64,000 nucleotides of DNA from Geomonas agri (GTDB lineage: Bacteria; Desulfobacterota; Desulfuromonadia; Geobacterales; Geobacteraceae), in NCBI RefSeq assembly GCF_020179605.1, contig NZ_JAINZO010000001.1, positions 2,541,713-2,605,712 of the forward strand. The letters are read 5' to 3'. Below, piece by piece: positions 18,539-27,346 of this stretch (positions are counted from its first letter, which is position 1; every line of letters starts with the position of its first letter). The translations under genes were made by a program, and so were the position numbers. A model generated the notes under the pieces. The model was not told the DNA's origin. It did no database searches and saw only the letters and a program-made list of their open reading frames with translations.

Positions 18539-19537
18539 ATGCGTTTTCCGATGCGATTGAATTACGATCTCACCCGTTACATCATGGGCAACAAGATGAA
18601 GAAACAGGAGAAGTATCCCCTGGTCCTCATGCTGGAGCCGACCCACCTGTGCAACCTCGCCTGCTCCGGCTGCGGCCGCATCAGGGAGTACGCCGATACC
18701 ATCCAGGAGATGATGAGCCTCGAAGAGTGCCTGGACTCCGTTGACCAGTGCCCGGCACCGGTGGTCACCATCACCGGCGGCGAACCGTTTCTGTATCCCC
18801 ACATCTTCGAACTTATCGACGCCGTGCTCAAAAGGGGCAAGCACATCTACCTGTGCACCAACGCCCTGCTCCTCGAGAAGGCGCTCGATACGCTGAAGCC
18901 GCACCCGAACTTCGTGCTCAACGTCCACCTGGACGGCATGGAAGAGACCCACGACCGCATCCTCGAGCGCCCCGGTACCTTCAAGATCGCCATGTCCGCC
19001 ATCAAGAAGGCCAAGCAGCTCGGCTTCAGGCTCTGCACCAACACCACCATCTTCAAGGAAACCGACCTGATCGAGATCGAGATGCTCTTTTCCCACCTGA
19101 GGGATATGGGCGTCGACGGCTTCCTGGTCGCCCCCGGCTTCGGCTACGAGGCAGTCGGTGAGAAGCTGTTCCTGGAGCGGCGCGAGATCCAGAAGAAGTT
19201 CGAAGCCGTGTACGAGATGAGCAAGCGTTTCCGCTTTTTCTCCACCCCGATGTACCTGAGGTTTTTGAAGGGGGAGAAGGACTTGCAGTGCACCCCTTGG
19301 GGCAACCCGACCCGCAACCCGCGCGGCTGGAAGGCACCCTGCTACCTCATCACCGACGAGCACTACGGCAGTTTCGCCGAGATGATGGAGAAGACCCAGT
19401 GGGACAAGTACGGCGTCGGCAAAGACCCGCGCTGCGCCCAATGCATGATGCACTGCGGCTTCGAGCCGACCGTCGTCGAGGAGATCGGCAAGAGCTGGAA
19501 AGAGATGTGGGAAATGTTCCTCTGGAACTTGACCTAA
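18539..19537 (+). CDS. hpnH: Adenosyl-hopene transferase HpnH (radical SAM)
   Basis: HpnH joins the 5'-deoxyadenosyl radical of SAM to hopene, giving adenosylhopane, the parent of all extended (C35) hopanoids. The 332-residue product carries the radical SAM cluster motif CNLACSGC (CX3CX2C, about 38-45), GGEPF (about 81), and a C-terminal cysteine group (CTPWG, CYLI, CAQCMMHCG) with the SPASM-like character of the family. ATG 18539 lies ten bases after GGAAGG; ATG 18551 is a possible alternative. It is the last gene before a clear terminator. HpnG, the usual next enzyme, is not in the window. Confidence 0.95.
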   Translation: MRFPMRLNYDLTRYIMGNKMKKQEKYPLVLMLEPTHLCNLACSGCGRIREYADTIQEMMSLEECLDSVDQCPAPVVTITGGEPFLYPHIFELIDAVLKRGKHIYLCTNALLLEKALDTLKPHPNFVLNVHLDGMEETHDRILERPGTFKIAMSAIKKAKQLGFRLCTNTTIFKETDLIEIEMLFSHLRDMGVDGFLVAPGFGYEAVGEKLFLERREIQKKFEAVYEMSKRFRFFSTPMYLRFLKGEKDLQCTPWGNPTRNPRGWKAPCYLITDEHYGSFAEMMEKTQWDKYGVGKDPRCAQCMMHCGFEPTVVEEIGKSWKEMWEMFLWNLT

Positions 19538-19568
19538 GATTGGTCCTCCATCAATCTTGAAAACAATA

Positions 19569-19597
19569 AGGGGCAGCCGTGAGGCTGCCCTTTTTTT
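19569..19597 (+). terminator. Rho-independent terminator after hpnH
   Basis: GGGCAGCC-GTGA-GGCTGCCC followed by TTTTTTT, 32 bp after the hpnH stop. Confidence 0.93.
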
Positions 19598-19821
19598 GTT
19601 CGTTCACCATCGCACCGTCGACACGTTAAGCCTCAAAATCTAACGAAGCCGCCCAGCTCCTATATGTGACACGGCCGACAAGGAAGTAACGAAGTCATGG
19701 CTCTGCATAGGACTGAATTGAAGAAATGTGGAGTCAAGGATATAATCTCCCGTGTTGATGGCCTGAAGGGACTCTCTGACTAAAGTTCAATTTCACCAAT
19801 ACTGTTCTGTTGAGGCAATGC

Positions 19822-22800
19822 GTGCGCTACACTCTTAAAGACCTAATTGATGTTGCCAAACTTCAGGAGCTGCTTGATTCGCTGGATGAAGTCCACAGCC
19901 TCCCGTCTGCCATTATCGATACCGAAGGCACCATCCTCACTGCTACGGCCTGGCAGGACATCTGCACCAAATTCCACCGGGTGAACCCCACCACTGAAAA
20001 GAAGTGCATCGAAAGCGATCAGCATATTGGGGCCGAGTTGTCCGAAAATAGGGCTCATGTTATCTACCGTTGCCCGATGGGACTTGTCGATACAGCAACA
20101 CCGATCATCATTGAAGGGAAACATCTTGGCAATGTCTTCACCGGCCAGCTTTTCATAGAGCCGCCCGATGAGTCATATTTCAAAGAGCAAGCCCATAAGT
20201 ACGGATTTGACGAAAGTGAGTATCTGGCGGCGGTACGCAAGGTGCCTATATTCACGGAGGAGCAACTTCACAAGAACCTGGCTTTTATCGCCAAACTTGC
20301 CCGTATGCTTGCAGAACAGGGATTACAAGCAATAAGACAGCAAGAGGCCCTGCAGGCACTGCAAAAAAGTGAAGAGTTCAACCGGAGCATAATATCGAGC
20401 AGTACCGACTGTATCAAAGTATTGGACCTCGAAGGGCACATATTGTCACTCAGTGAGGGGGGGCAAAAACTGCTTGAAATGGAAGATGCAACCCCCTATC
20501 TAGGCCTCTCATGGGTAGATTTCTGGAAAGACGGCAAGGAAAGTGCCCAGCAGGTAGTTGATAAGGCGGCACGAGGAGATGTCGGCATCTTCAATGGCTA
20601 TTGTCCCACCGCCAAAGGCACACCAAAGTGGTGGGAGGTTATCGTCAGTCCAATCATGGGTGCTGACGGTACCATTGAAAAGCTGCTGGCTGTTTCGCGG
20701 GACATGACTGAACGCAAACAAGCCAAAGACGAGCTTCAGCGCCTGAACCGGGAGCTTTCGGCTATCAGCAACTGCAATAAGATTCTTATACATGCACAAG
20801 ACGAGCATGCACTTCTTAAAGACATCTGTACCGTTGTGTGTGAAAAGGCCGGCTATAGCTTTGCGTGGGTCGGTTTCGCGGAACACGACGAAGCCAAAAC
20901 GGTTCGACCTGTCGCTTTTGCAGGAAATGAAGACGGGTATTTAGACGGCGCGAAAATATCCTGGTCTGATACCACGTGGGGGCAAGGCCCCACCGGAACA
21001 GCAATTCGCCAGACGGAAGCCATCTATACCCAGGATTTTGCAACTGACCCTCGCATGGCTCCCTGGAAAGAAAAAGCCTTGAGGCATGGTTTTCATTCGA
21101 GCATTGCCTTACCTCTCAAGGGGAAAAGCGGCGGAGCTTTCGGTGCACTTACAGTCTATTCTTCCGAGTCACACGCATTTACGCAGATAGAAATACAGAT
21201 GCTGAGCGAGTTGGCCGACGATCTGGCTTTTGGGATCACGGTGTTGCGTGTCCGTAAAGAACAGGCATTAGCTGAAAAATCGCTTGCCGAATCCCAGAGC
21301 CTTCTTCACGGTATCATCGACAGTACAGCGGATTTCATCTGGTCCGTTGATCCTGTGACATTCAGTATTTGTTCATACAATCATGGTATCAGCGAATATT
21401 TCTTTAATAAGCTTGGCATCCACCTTGAAAAAGGTATGCGGCCGGAGGATCTTTTCCCCCCTGGTGAATATGTTCAACGCTGGCACGATTTATATAGGCG
21501 TGCTTTGTCTGAAACCTCTTTTACGACAGAATACACCACCTATGCAGGATCGATAATATTGGAACTAAGTTTCCATCTTCTCAAGAATGATAACGAAGTG
21601 TTTGGCATTTCAGTTTTTGGGAAGGACATCACCGAGCACAAACGTTCCACCCAGATGCTGACGCAAACACTTCAACTCTCCACTTTGCTTGCAGAGCTCT
21701 CTACTCAATTCCTGGACGTAACAGTACAGGAACTGGATCAAAGGATAATTGATTCCCAACGCAGTATCTGTGAATTGCTGAATTTTGACCTCTCAGCTAT
21801 TTTCCAGCGACTGCCCAAAGGCGTACCTGGATTCAAGTTAACTCACTTGTATCGAAATCATGACGGTCCCGTGCCTCCGGAAACGCTTTTAGCGGAGGAA
21901 TCTTTCCCCTGGATCGAGCAACAAGCACTTTCAGGCAAAATTGTTGCGCTCAATTCAATGGATGATGTGCCTGCCGAAGCAGCACGCGACAAGGAGAGCT
22001 TTGGCCATTACGGCATCAAGAGCTCGTTGGTCTTTCCGCTCAGCGACAAGGGAGCAAAAATTCTTGGCTCTATATCTTTTGCCATGGTTCGGGAGGAACA
22101 TGTCTGGGCAGAAGAGCTTGTGAAACAGCTTCATCTTGCTGCGCAGCTCTTTGCAAATACGCTTTCACGGAAACATGCGGAGGAGGAGAAATTACATCTC
22201 GAAACACAGCTGCACCAGGCTCAGAAGATGGAGTCTATAGGAAGTCTTGCGGGTGGAATCGCCCATGACTTTAACAACAAACTGACTGCCATTCTTGGCT
22301 ATTGTCAACTGGCCGATATGGAGCAAGACACTGCCCGACTGCAGGAATATTTTATCGGTATACGCAAGGCAGCAGAACAATCGGCTGATCTTACTCGGCA
22401 ACTGTTAGCCTTTGCCCGCAAACAAACCATCGAACCTAAAGTACTTGATCTCAATGAAACCGTATCCGGGATGCTCAAGATGTTGCAGCGCCTTATTGGC
22501 GAGCACATCAATCTCAACTGGCACCCGGCACCCAACCTGTGGGAGGTAAAGCTGGACCCGTCACAGGTCGACCAGGTTCTTGCCAATCTTTGTGTCAACG
22601 CCAGAGACGCAATGACTGATGGTGGCACAATCACTATTGAGACCGGGATCAGCGTCATAGACGAGGAATACTGTGCCCAAAATGCCGGTTTTACTGTTGG
22701 CGAGTACGTGCGACTTTCCGTAAGCGATACTGGCTCTGGAATGGATAAAGAAACCTTGGCGCAGATCTTTGAGCCATTCTTTACTACCAAAGTCGTTGGA

Positions 22801-23346
22801 GAAGGTACAGGCCTCGGACTGGCCACCGTGTACGGCATCGTCAAACAGAATAATGGCAGTATCAACGTTTACAGCGAACCTGGCCTGGGGACCACTTTCA
22901 CGATTTACCTCCCTCGCTACAGTGGAGCTGCCGTGCCGGCCCCGACGAAAGAAGCCGTCGAACCGGCGAAGCGTGGCCAGGAGACTATACTTTTGGTAGA
23001 AGACGACCTGACCATCCTGAATATTACCAAGTCGATTCTTATGAACCAAGGCTACACCGTGTTGGCTGCCAATTCGCCGAGCGAAGCCATTCGGCTTGCC
23101 AGTGAAAAAACCTGCCAGATCGATCTACTCATAACCGATGTTGTCATGCCGGAGATGAATGGACGGGAATTGTCAGCAAAGCTGAAGTCTATGTGTCCAC
23201 AGCTTAAATGTCTATATATGTCAGGATATACAGCAAACGTCATCGCCCACCACGGAGTACTCGACGAAGGGCTGTATTTCATACAAAAACCGTATAACGT
23301 GAACTCTTTGGCCGACAAACTGCGCGAGGTTTTGGATAACAGTTAA
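19822..23346 (+). CDS. PocR-PAS-GAF-PAS-GAF hybrid sensor histidine kinase with receiver domain
   Basis: A 1174-residue, apparently cytoplasmic hybrid kinase. Order by eye: PocR ligand-sensing domain (about 5-165; CTKFHRVNP and RCPMGLVD are typical), PAS (190-300), GAF (325-490), PAS (505-620), GAF (630-790), HisKA with [13 protein letters not shown] (about 816), HATPase with the N, G1 and G2 boxes ([32 protein letters not shown]), and a C-terminal receiver with the phospho-acceptor Asp in [16 protein letters not shown] 19822 has TGAGG six bases upstream; TTG 19810 is the longer choice. Its base composition is more AT-rich than its neighbours, so it may have been acquired. It is convergent with the next gene, with only six bases between them. 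The signal and partner are unknown. Confidence 0.93.
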   Translation: MRYTLKDLIDVAKLQELLDSLDEVHSLPSAIIDTEGTILTATAWQDICTKFHRVNPTTEKKCIESDQHIGAELSENRAHVIYRCPMGLVDTATPIIIEGKHLGNVFTGQLFIEPPDESYFKEQAHKYGFDESEYLAAVRKVPIFTEEQLHKNLAFIAKLARMLAEQGLQAIRQQEALQALQKSEEFNRSIISSSTDCIKVLDLEGHILSLSEGGQKLLEMEDATPYLGLSWVDFWKDGKESAQQVVDKAARGDVGIFNGYCPTAKGTPKWWEVIVSPIMGADGTIEKLLAVSRDMTERKQAKDELQRLNRELSAISNCNKILIHAQDEHALLKDICTVVCEKAGYSFAWVGFAEHDEAKTVRPVAFAGNEDGYLDGAKISWSDTTWGQGPTGTAIRQTEAIYTQDFATDPRMAPWKEKALRHGFHSSIALPLKGKSGGAFGALTVYSSESHAFTQIEIQMLSELADDLAFGITVLRVRKEQALAEKSLAESQSLLHGIIDSTADFIWSVDPVTFSICSYNHGISEYFFNKLGIHLEKGMRPEDLFPPGEYVQRWHDLYRRALSETSFTTEYTTYAGSIILELSFHLLKNDNEVFGISVFGKDITEHKRSTQMLTQTLQLSTLLAELSTQFLDVTVQELDQRIIDSQRSICELLNFDLSAIFQRLPKGVPGFKLTHLYRNHDGPVPPETLLAEESFPWIEQQALSGKIVALNSMDDVPAEAARDKESFGHYGIKSSLVFPLSDKGAKILGSISFAMVREEHVWAEELVKQLHLAAQLFANTLSRKHAEEEKLHLETQLHQAQKMESIGSLAGGIAHDFNNKLTAILGYCQLADMEQDTARLQEYFIGIRKAAEQSADLTRQLLAFARKQTIEPKVLDLNETVSGMLKMLQRLIGEHINLNWHPAPNLWEVKLDPSQVDQVLANLCVNARDAMTDGGTITIETGISVIDEEYCAQNAGFTVGEYVRLSVSDTGSGMDKETLAQIFEPFFTTKVVGEGTGLGLATVYGIVKQNNGSINVYSEPGLGTTFTIYLPRYSGAAVPAPTKEAVEPAKRGQETILLVEDDLTILNITKSILMNQGYTVLAANSPSEAIRLASEKTCQIDLLITDVVMPEMNGRELSAKLKSMCPQLKCLYMSGYTANVIAHHGVLDEGLYFIQKPYNVNSLADKLREVLDNS

Positions 23347-23352
23347 AAGATG

Positions 23353-24504
23353 TCATTCCCCCCCTGTCACCTTCATTTCCACTTTATCCAGGGACACCTT
23401 CCCTTTCAGGTCGAAGCGGTATAGCTTCCCCGTCTTCCAGTCCTTGTCGAAGCGAAGGCGCATATCGCTGCGCCCCTTTCCCGGGGTGCCGTTGATGAAG
23501 ACCTCGCCGTTTTGGTAGTGGAGTGAGATCGTGCGGGTTTCCGCCCCGGACTTGACTGTGAGCTCCCGGCTCTCGCCCTCGGCAATACGCACCGTGGCTT
23601 GCTCCACCTGCTGCTTCTTGCCCTGCACCTTCAACTCCCCCGCGAGGAGGGCGACCGCCACGGTGCGCGGAGGACGCACCGTCGCGGGGGCCGCCGGCTG
23701 ACGCACCGGCGCTTGGTTACTAGGCTGGCCCACCGGTGCTTGGGTGGCCGTTTGACGCACCGGTGCAGGGGATGCGGGAGTTACCGGTTGAGGTTTTGGC
23801 CGCTCCTTCTCGACTATGATCGTAGGCGGAGGCGCTGGGCGTTCCCTTTCCCTGATTACCACCGGCGGCTCATCCCGCCTGATGACCAGTCTTGGCACCT
23901 CCCGCTCGAATCGAGAGGAACGGTCGTGGACCTGAACGAAGACATCCACTCCCCGTAACGCCAGGGGTCCGGAGGTGCCGGTGTCGGTATAGAGTTCTCC
24001 CCTCGCCCAGCGCCGCTCATAGGGAAAACGGAGTCCTTCGAAGGTAAGAGCACCACCGGCATAGGTTACGGTGAAATCCACCGCCCTCCCCTTGTGGTCG
24101 GCCACGCCGATCCTGCGGGTTTCACCGTCGGCAATGGTGAACGTCAAGGGTTCGTAGTGGTGGTGCCGGTCGCCGATCTTGATCTCCCCTCCTTGCAAGC
24201 GAACCCGGATCAGTTCCCCAAAGGCACCCTCACCCCTGTGTATTGCATCGATACGTTCCTGCCGCTCCCGCTCCAGCGCGGCCTGCCGTGCCCTTTCCCG
24301 CTCACGTTCCACCGCCTGGCGCCGAGCCCTCTCCTCCGCAGCCTGTCGGCGTTCCCGCTGATCCTGCTCGTACACCCGTATCGCCTCAATCCGCTCCGGT
24401 TCGCTCATCCGGTCCCAGGATTCTTGGGGTACGCCATACATGTACTGAGTGCAGCCCGCAAGCAGGGAAGCCAAGACAAGACAGGTGATGGATAGTTTTT
24501 TCAT
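23353..24504 (-). CDS. Hypothetical lipoprotein with charged coiled coil and two repeated beta modules
   Basis: Not recognised as a named family. The 383-residue protein has a lipobox (LLAGC, Cys about 18), an Arg/Glu-rich helix (about 45-90), then a beta-rich module with EIKIGDRHHHYEPLTFTIADGETRRIGV, a proline-rich linker (about 215-280) containing PVRQ/PVGQP-type repeats, and a second module with GELKVQGKKQQVEQATVRIAEGESRELTV. The modules resemble each other (G-E-x-K-x-x... then IA[D/E]GE[S/T]R.L.V), so the protein is probably a tethered pair of duplicated domains. GGAG lies ten bases before ATG 24504. A periplasmic or envelope structural role is a guess. Confidence 0.75.
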   Translation of the reverse strand: MKKLSITCLVLASLLAGCTQYMYGVPQESWDRMSEPERIEAIRVYEQDQRERRQAAEERARRQAVERERERARQAALERERQERIDAIHRGEGAFGELIRVRLQGGEIKIGDRHHHYEPLTFTIADGETRRIGVADHKGRAVDFTVTYAGGALTFEGLRFPYERRWARGELYTDTGTSGPLALRGVDVFVQVHDRSSRFEREVPRLVIRRDEPPVVIRERERPAPPPTIIVEKERPKPQPVTPASPAPVRQTATQAPVGQPSNQAPVRQPAAPATVRPPRTVAVALLAGELKVQGKKQQVEQATVRIAEGESRELTVKSGAETRTISLHYQNGEVFINGTPGKGRSDMRLRFDKDWKTGKLYRFDLKGKVSLDKVEMKVTGGE

Positions 24505-24560
24505 GATATGTATCTCCAGGCGGGCGTCCTCCCTATGTCCCTAGGCGGTCGCGTTGAAGC

Positions 24561-24902
24561 TCACTGCTTCTTGACTATGTCGACGGAGATTTCCACCGCT
24601 GGAATCTCCCCTCTGTTCTCAAGCCAGTGTGTGGTATTCCTATCCTCGGGCCAACCAACTCCCGGCCCGTACTCCGTCGCAGCCCCATTTCGATGGTCGG
24701 TAATTGTCCCTTGCAGGATATAGACCGTGCCCGGTCTGTCTTTATGGTCGTGTAATGGGCCGAAGACACCTCCGGGATCGATCGTCACCATTCTCATTCG
24801 GAGTTGGCGCCCCTCCATCCCCTCGATCTCCGGGCCGAGATCCACCGTTGCAAGTAACTGCACCGAAACACCTCTCGTTTCAGGAACCTCTTCATTGCTC
24901 AT
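24561..24902 (-). CDS. Small cupin-domain protein
   Basis: A 113-residue single-domain cupin. The first cupin motif appears as PLHDHKDRPGTVYILQG (about 50-66) with metal-ligand histidines, and the second as GWPEDRNTTHWLENRG (about 82-97). The start at 24902 (MSNEEVPE) is preceded by AGAGAGGAG; an in-frame ATG at 24935 would place that site inside the coding region. Such stand-alone cupins serve many roles (isomerase, dioxygenase, sensor), so no substrate is assigned. Confidence 0.85.
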   Translation of the reverse strand: MSNEEVPETRGVSVQLLATVDLGPEIEGMEGRQLRMRMVTIDPGGVFGPLHDHKDRPGTVYILQGTITDHRNGAATEYGPGVGWPEDRNTTHWLENRGEIPAVEISVDIVKKQ

Positions 24903-25005
24903 AGTGATCTCCTCTCTATACGCAGTTCCTAACAAAGAACAAAGAAGACATTGTCAATTTTTTTGAATTTCCCCTCGTTCCTTGCGCGTCTACTGACAAG
25001 TTTCA

Positions 25006-25617
25006 TTATGACATCGGTTGCCTGATGATTGTTTTCCATTTTTCGGGTACAGCACGGCGCATATCACTTAGATATATCTCGTGGTGTTTTCCTGTCTTTT
25101 GACTGCCACCGCTTTCTATGAAGGAATGAACCTTCTCGATTGTGGGCCCTTCCTCCGTGAACGGCCCGATGTGCAATGTCTGTGCTGCTTTTCCCTCTTT
25201 GAAGGCCTCAAACCTTGCCAGGGACAGAGATGCCAGCTTTTTCTTCCGTTGCACTTCCTTTGTCGCCGCGTCTACCAACGCAGGTGTGATGAAATCCGGT
25301 TGCATAACCATCACGGTCCATTTCCAAAGTTCCTTTTTCCCTGCCGTGAATGCAAAAGGATCATCAGACCACCACAGCGCCTCGAGTGGCAGCACGCCGT
25401 AATCGATGCCCAATTCTCCTTTTTTCAGCATGAACTTGAGCGTATAGGAGAGCGAAAACAGGACCTCTACAGCATCCTTGAATGCTTGCGACGTATTCGG
25501 ATCCCCTTCGCCGTCGACCATGAGGAAGTTCATCCCGGGGACGTCTACAATTTCGACCTTCTTTGCAGACGGACCGTAGAGGTGCTTTAACTTATTCAAG
25601 AAGTCCATCTTTCCCAC
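25006..25617 (-). CDS. GyrI-like small-molecule-binding domain protein
   Basis: A 203-residue protein with the recognisable opening LKHLYGPSAKKVEIVDVPGMNFLMVDGEGDPN and the middle GPFTEEGPTIEKVHSFI, as in the GyrI-like family related to the effector-binding domain of SoxS/BmrR regulators. No DNA-binding domain is attached. I start at GTG 25617 because GGAGG is five bases upstream; ATG 25650 (MSRREQK, preceded by AGAGGTG) is a real alternative. The function is unknown; relatives have been proposed to bind or hydrolyse small amphiphiles. Confidence 0.8.
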   Translation of the reverse strand: MGKMDFLNKLKHLYGPSAKKVEIVDVPGMNFLMVDGEGDPNTSQAFKDAVEVLFSLSYTLKFMLKKGELGIDYGVLPLEALWWSDDPFAFTAGKKELWKWTVMVMQPDFITPALVDAATKEVQRKKKLASLSLARFEAFKEGKAAQTLHIGPFTEEGPTIEKVHSFIESGGSQKTGKHHEIYLSDMRRAVPEKWKTIIRQPMS

Positions 25618-25756
25618 GTTCACCTCCACTTTCTGCTCACGTCTGGACATGAGCGGAAACACCTCTTGGATGGTAAGTTGAGGACGATCAAGAAACCTCT
25701 GCAGTTAGGCACTTTAAATTAACGCCCCCCCCTGTTCAAGTTAATTTTCCCCACTG

Positions 25757-26155
25757 TTGTCCAGTCGAGGTCCTCCAAGCGCTTTGGGCAATTCACTTGC
25801 CACGTCGGGCGACTCGCTCTGCGTGATGAGTGACTCGCTCGGCGTGATGGGTGATTCGCTCGACGCGACGGGTGACTCGCTTGGCGCGACGGGTGACTCG
25901 CTTGGCGCGACGGGTGACTCGCTTGACGCGACAGGTGACTCGCTTGACGCGACGGGTGACTCGCTTGGCGCGACAGGGGACTCGCTTGGCGCGACGGGTG
26001 ACTCGCTTGACGCGACGGGTGACTCGCTTGACGCGACGAGTGACTCGCTCGACGCGATGGGTGACTCACTTGCCGCGATGAGTGACACACTCAACGCGTT
26101 AGACGACTCACTTGCCGCGCCTGCCTTTGGAGGGGAGAAGATGGGTGGAAAATGA
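25757..26155 (+). CDS. Doubtful ORF across a minisatellite (heptad repeat protein)
   Basis: A 132-codon frame translating the 21-bp repeat as sixteen copies of the heptad DSLxAxG/S (x mostly D or G), ending AAPAFGGEKMGGK. Leu every seventh residue would allow a helix. However, the frame opens only at a TTG with no Shine-Dalgarno, and the opposite strand is also open with the repeat P/S-S-E-S-P-V-A. A hairpin at 26168-26191, just past this stop and past the convergent gene, would suit two converging genes. Expression is unproven, and I regard it as equally likely to be non-coding. Confidence 0.25.
   Translation: MSSRGPPSALGNSLATSGDSLCVMSDSLGVMGDSLDATGDSLGATGDSLGATGDSLDATGDSLDATGDSLGATGDSLGATGDSLDATGDSLDATSDSLDAMGDSLAAMSDTLNALDDSLAAPAFGGEKMGGK
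25790..26125. repeat. Minisatellite: sixteen tandem 21-bp units
   Basis: Sixteen head-to-tail copies of a 21-base unit, consensus GACTCGCTTGRCGCGACGGG plus T, with the internal copies (25853-26041) nearly identical and the outer ones diverged. That gradient is what unequal crossing-over or replication slippage would leave. The unit length is a multiple of three, so copy-number change would not shift a reading frame. Confidence 0.95.
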
Positions 26156-26167
26156 AGCAAAATGGCA

Positions 26168-26191
26168 GGGGGATGCCTAGCGGCATCCCCC
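26168..26191. terminator. Hairpin between the minisatellite and the convergent gene
   Basis: GGGGGATGCC-TAGC-GGCATCCCCC is a perfect 10-bp stem. On the minus strand it is followed by a moderately T-rich stretch, 46 bp beyond the stop at 26237. It probably terminates that gene and may act in both directions. Confidence 0.6.
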
Positions 26192-26236
26192 GGTTTGAAC
26201 TTCGGGGCATTGGCCCTTGTGGCGGAAGTTGGAATA

Positions 26237-26665
26237 TTAAGCGGGGATACTGTTTTTGCCGTCTTCTTGCACGGTCTGAGTTGTTGCAGTTGCCTTCGAC
26301 CTCGTGTGCGCCCTTCGTTCTTTGGCAAGATGGAAACCTGAGATGATGAGAATCTCTGGGTTACGCAGTGCCACCAGCTCCAGGAAAGATGCCACTTCAT
26401 CCATCAAAATGACAAGTTTTCCCTGGCTCGCCTCGCGCTCCGCAATAACGACTTTGCTCCCCAGCATCGACTCGTGATAAAGTGCATCGTGCTTTTCCGA
26501 TGCCGCCAGATACGCCTCCAGCACTGTTTGCCGCGCCGTCCAGAACGAATCAGGGAACCTCGTTTTGTCGGCTAATGCATTCCTTACACTCTGGTTGATC
26601 GAATGAAACTTCGTTGCCCCCGCGGTCCGGTAATCCCGCAGTATTCTTTGGGGTTGAGGAGTCAC
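26237..26665 (-). CDS. Hypothetical helical protein
   Basis: Not assigned to a named family. The 142-residue product is mostly helical, with PDSFWTARQTVLEAYLAASEKHDALYHES in the middle and LRNPEILIISGFHLAKERRA near the end; similar small helical proteins ending in SGF-x-L occur in Geobacter (recollection, not checked). I place the start at GTG 26665, six bases after AAAAGGAGG; the ATG at 26686 would put this strong ribosome site inside the gene. No signal peptide or membrane segment is seen. Confidence 0.65.
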   Translation of the reverse strand: MTPQPQRILRDYRTAGATKFHSINQSVRNALADKTRFPDSFWTARQTVLEAYLAASEKHDALYHESMLGSKVVIAEREASQGKLVILMDEVASFLELVALRNPEILIISGFHLAKERRAHTRSKATATTQTVQEDGKNSIPA

Positions 26666-26822
26666 ATCGCACCTCCTTTTTCGCATGCTTGAACAAGTAG
26701 TTTAATTAGCTGTGGCCAATCTTCCGCCTCGTCGAATACTACTATCCTGCGTGAGGTATGCAAGTGGAAGAGGCATAAATTTAACCGGCCGAGCATCCGC
26801 AGAAAATGCTCTCAGACGTGCG

Positions 26823-27134
26823 ATGAACTTATCCACCTATCAAGCCATCTATGCCGTCGTTTCCCGCATCCCCAGGGGACAGGTGGCGACCTACGGGCAG
26901 GTCGCTGCGCTGGCTGGCCTGCCGGGACACGCCCGCCAAGTCGGCTATGCCCTCAGCGCGCTTAACAATCCTTCCGTCCCCTGGCACCGGGTCATCAACG
27001 CCAAGGGGGAGATCAGCCTGCGCTCCGGCGGGAGCGAGGGGGATGAACTACAGCGTGTGCGACTGGAAGACGAGGGAGTGCATTTCGACTGCCATGGGCG
27101 CATCCCGCTCGACCTCTACCGGTGGCGACCGTAA
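26823..27134 (+). CDS. Alkyltransferase-like protein (ATL), MGMT family
   Basis: A 103-residue relative of O6-methylguanine-DNA methyltransferase. The helix-turn-helix region (GQVATYGQVAALAGLPGHARQVGYAL) is intact, but the active-site PCHR motif reads PWHRV (about 59-63): tryptophan replaces the alkyl-accepting cysteine. That is the signature of ATL proteins, which bind O6-alkylguanine and hand it to nucleotide excision repair rather than repairing it themselves. The start at 26823 (MNLSTYQA) matches the family's N-terminus, although its ribosome site is weak; the in-frame extension to 26712 looks non-coding. Confidence 0.9.
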   Translation: MNLSTYQAIYAVVSRIPRGQVATYGQVAALAGLPGHARQVGYALSALNNPSVPWHRVINAKGEISLRSGGSEGDELQRVRLEDEGVHFDCHGRIPLDLYRWRP

Positions 27135-27346
27135 TCCCCCCCCACGGTCGTGCCTGCACCTACACTGCTCACAGCCCCAGTACAGTCGGCCAGCCGAAGG
27201 TGGAAAACGCAGTGTGCAACAACCGATTGACACCATAGATAAAAATAATTAGAGTAGCCCCATCGTACTTCCCCTGTCTCTAACACGCAACAATGGCATT
27301 GGCATGTACAGCTTGTTCTGATCGGATCACTCCCTTGGAGGCTGCT

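Noticed and set aside
19698..19745. Short frame MALHRTELKKCGVKV ahead of the PocR kinase
   Set aside because: Only 15 codons, ribosome site poorly placed; nothing else convincing in this 200-bp gap.
25790..26125. Possible CRISPR array
   Set aside because: Units are contiguous 21-mers with no spacers, and no cas genes are present.
25741..26400. Minus-strand 219-codon frame across the minisatellite
   Set aside because: It starts inside the upstream hypothetical gene in another frame, has no ribosome site, and runs through a terminator-like hairpin.
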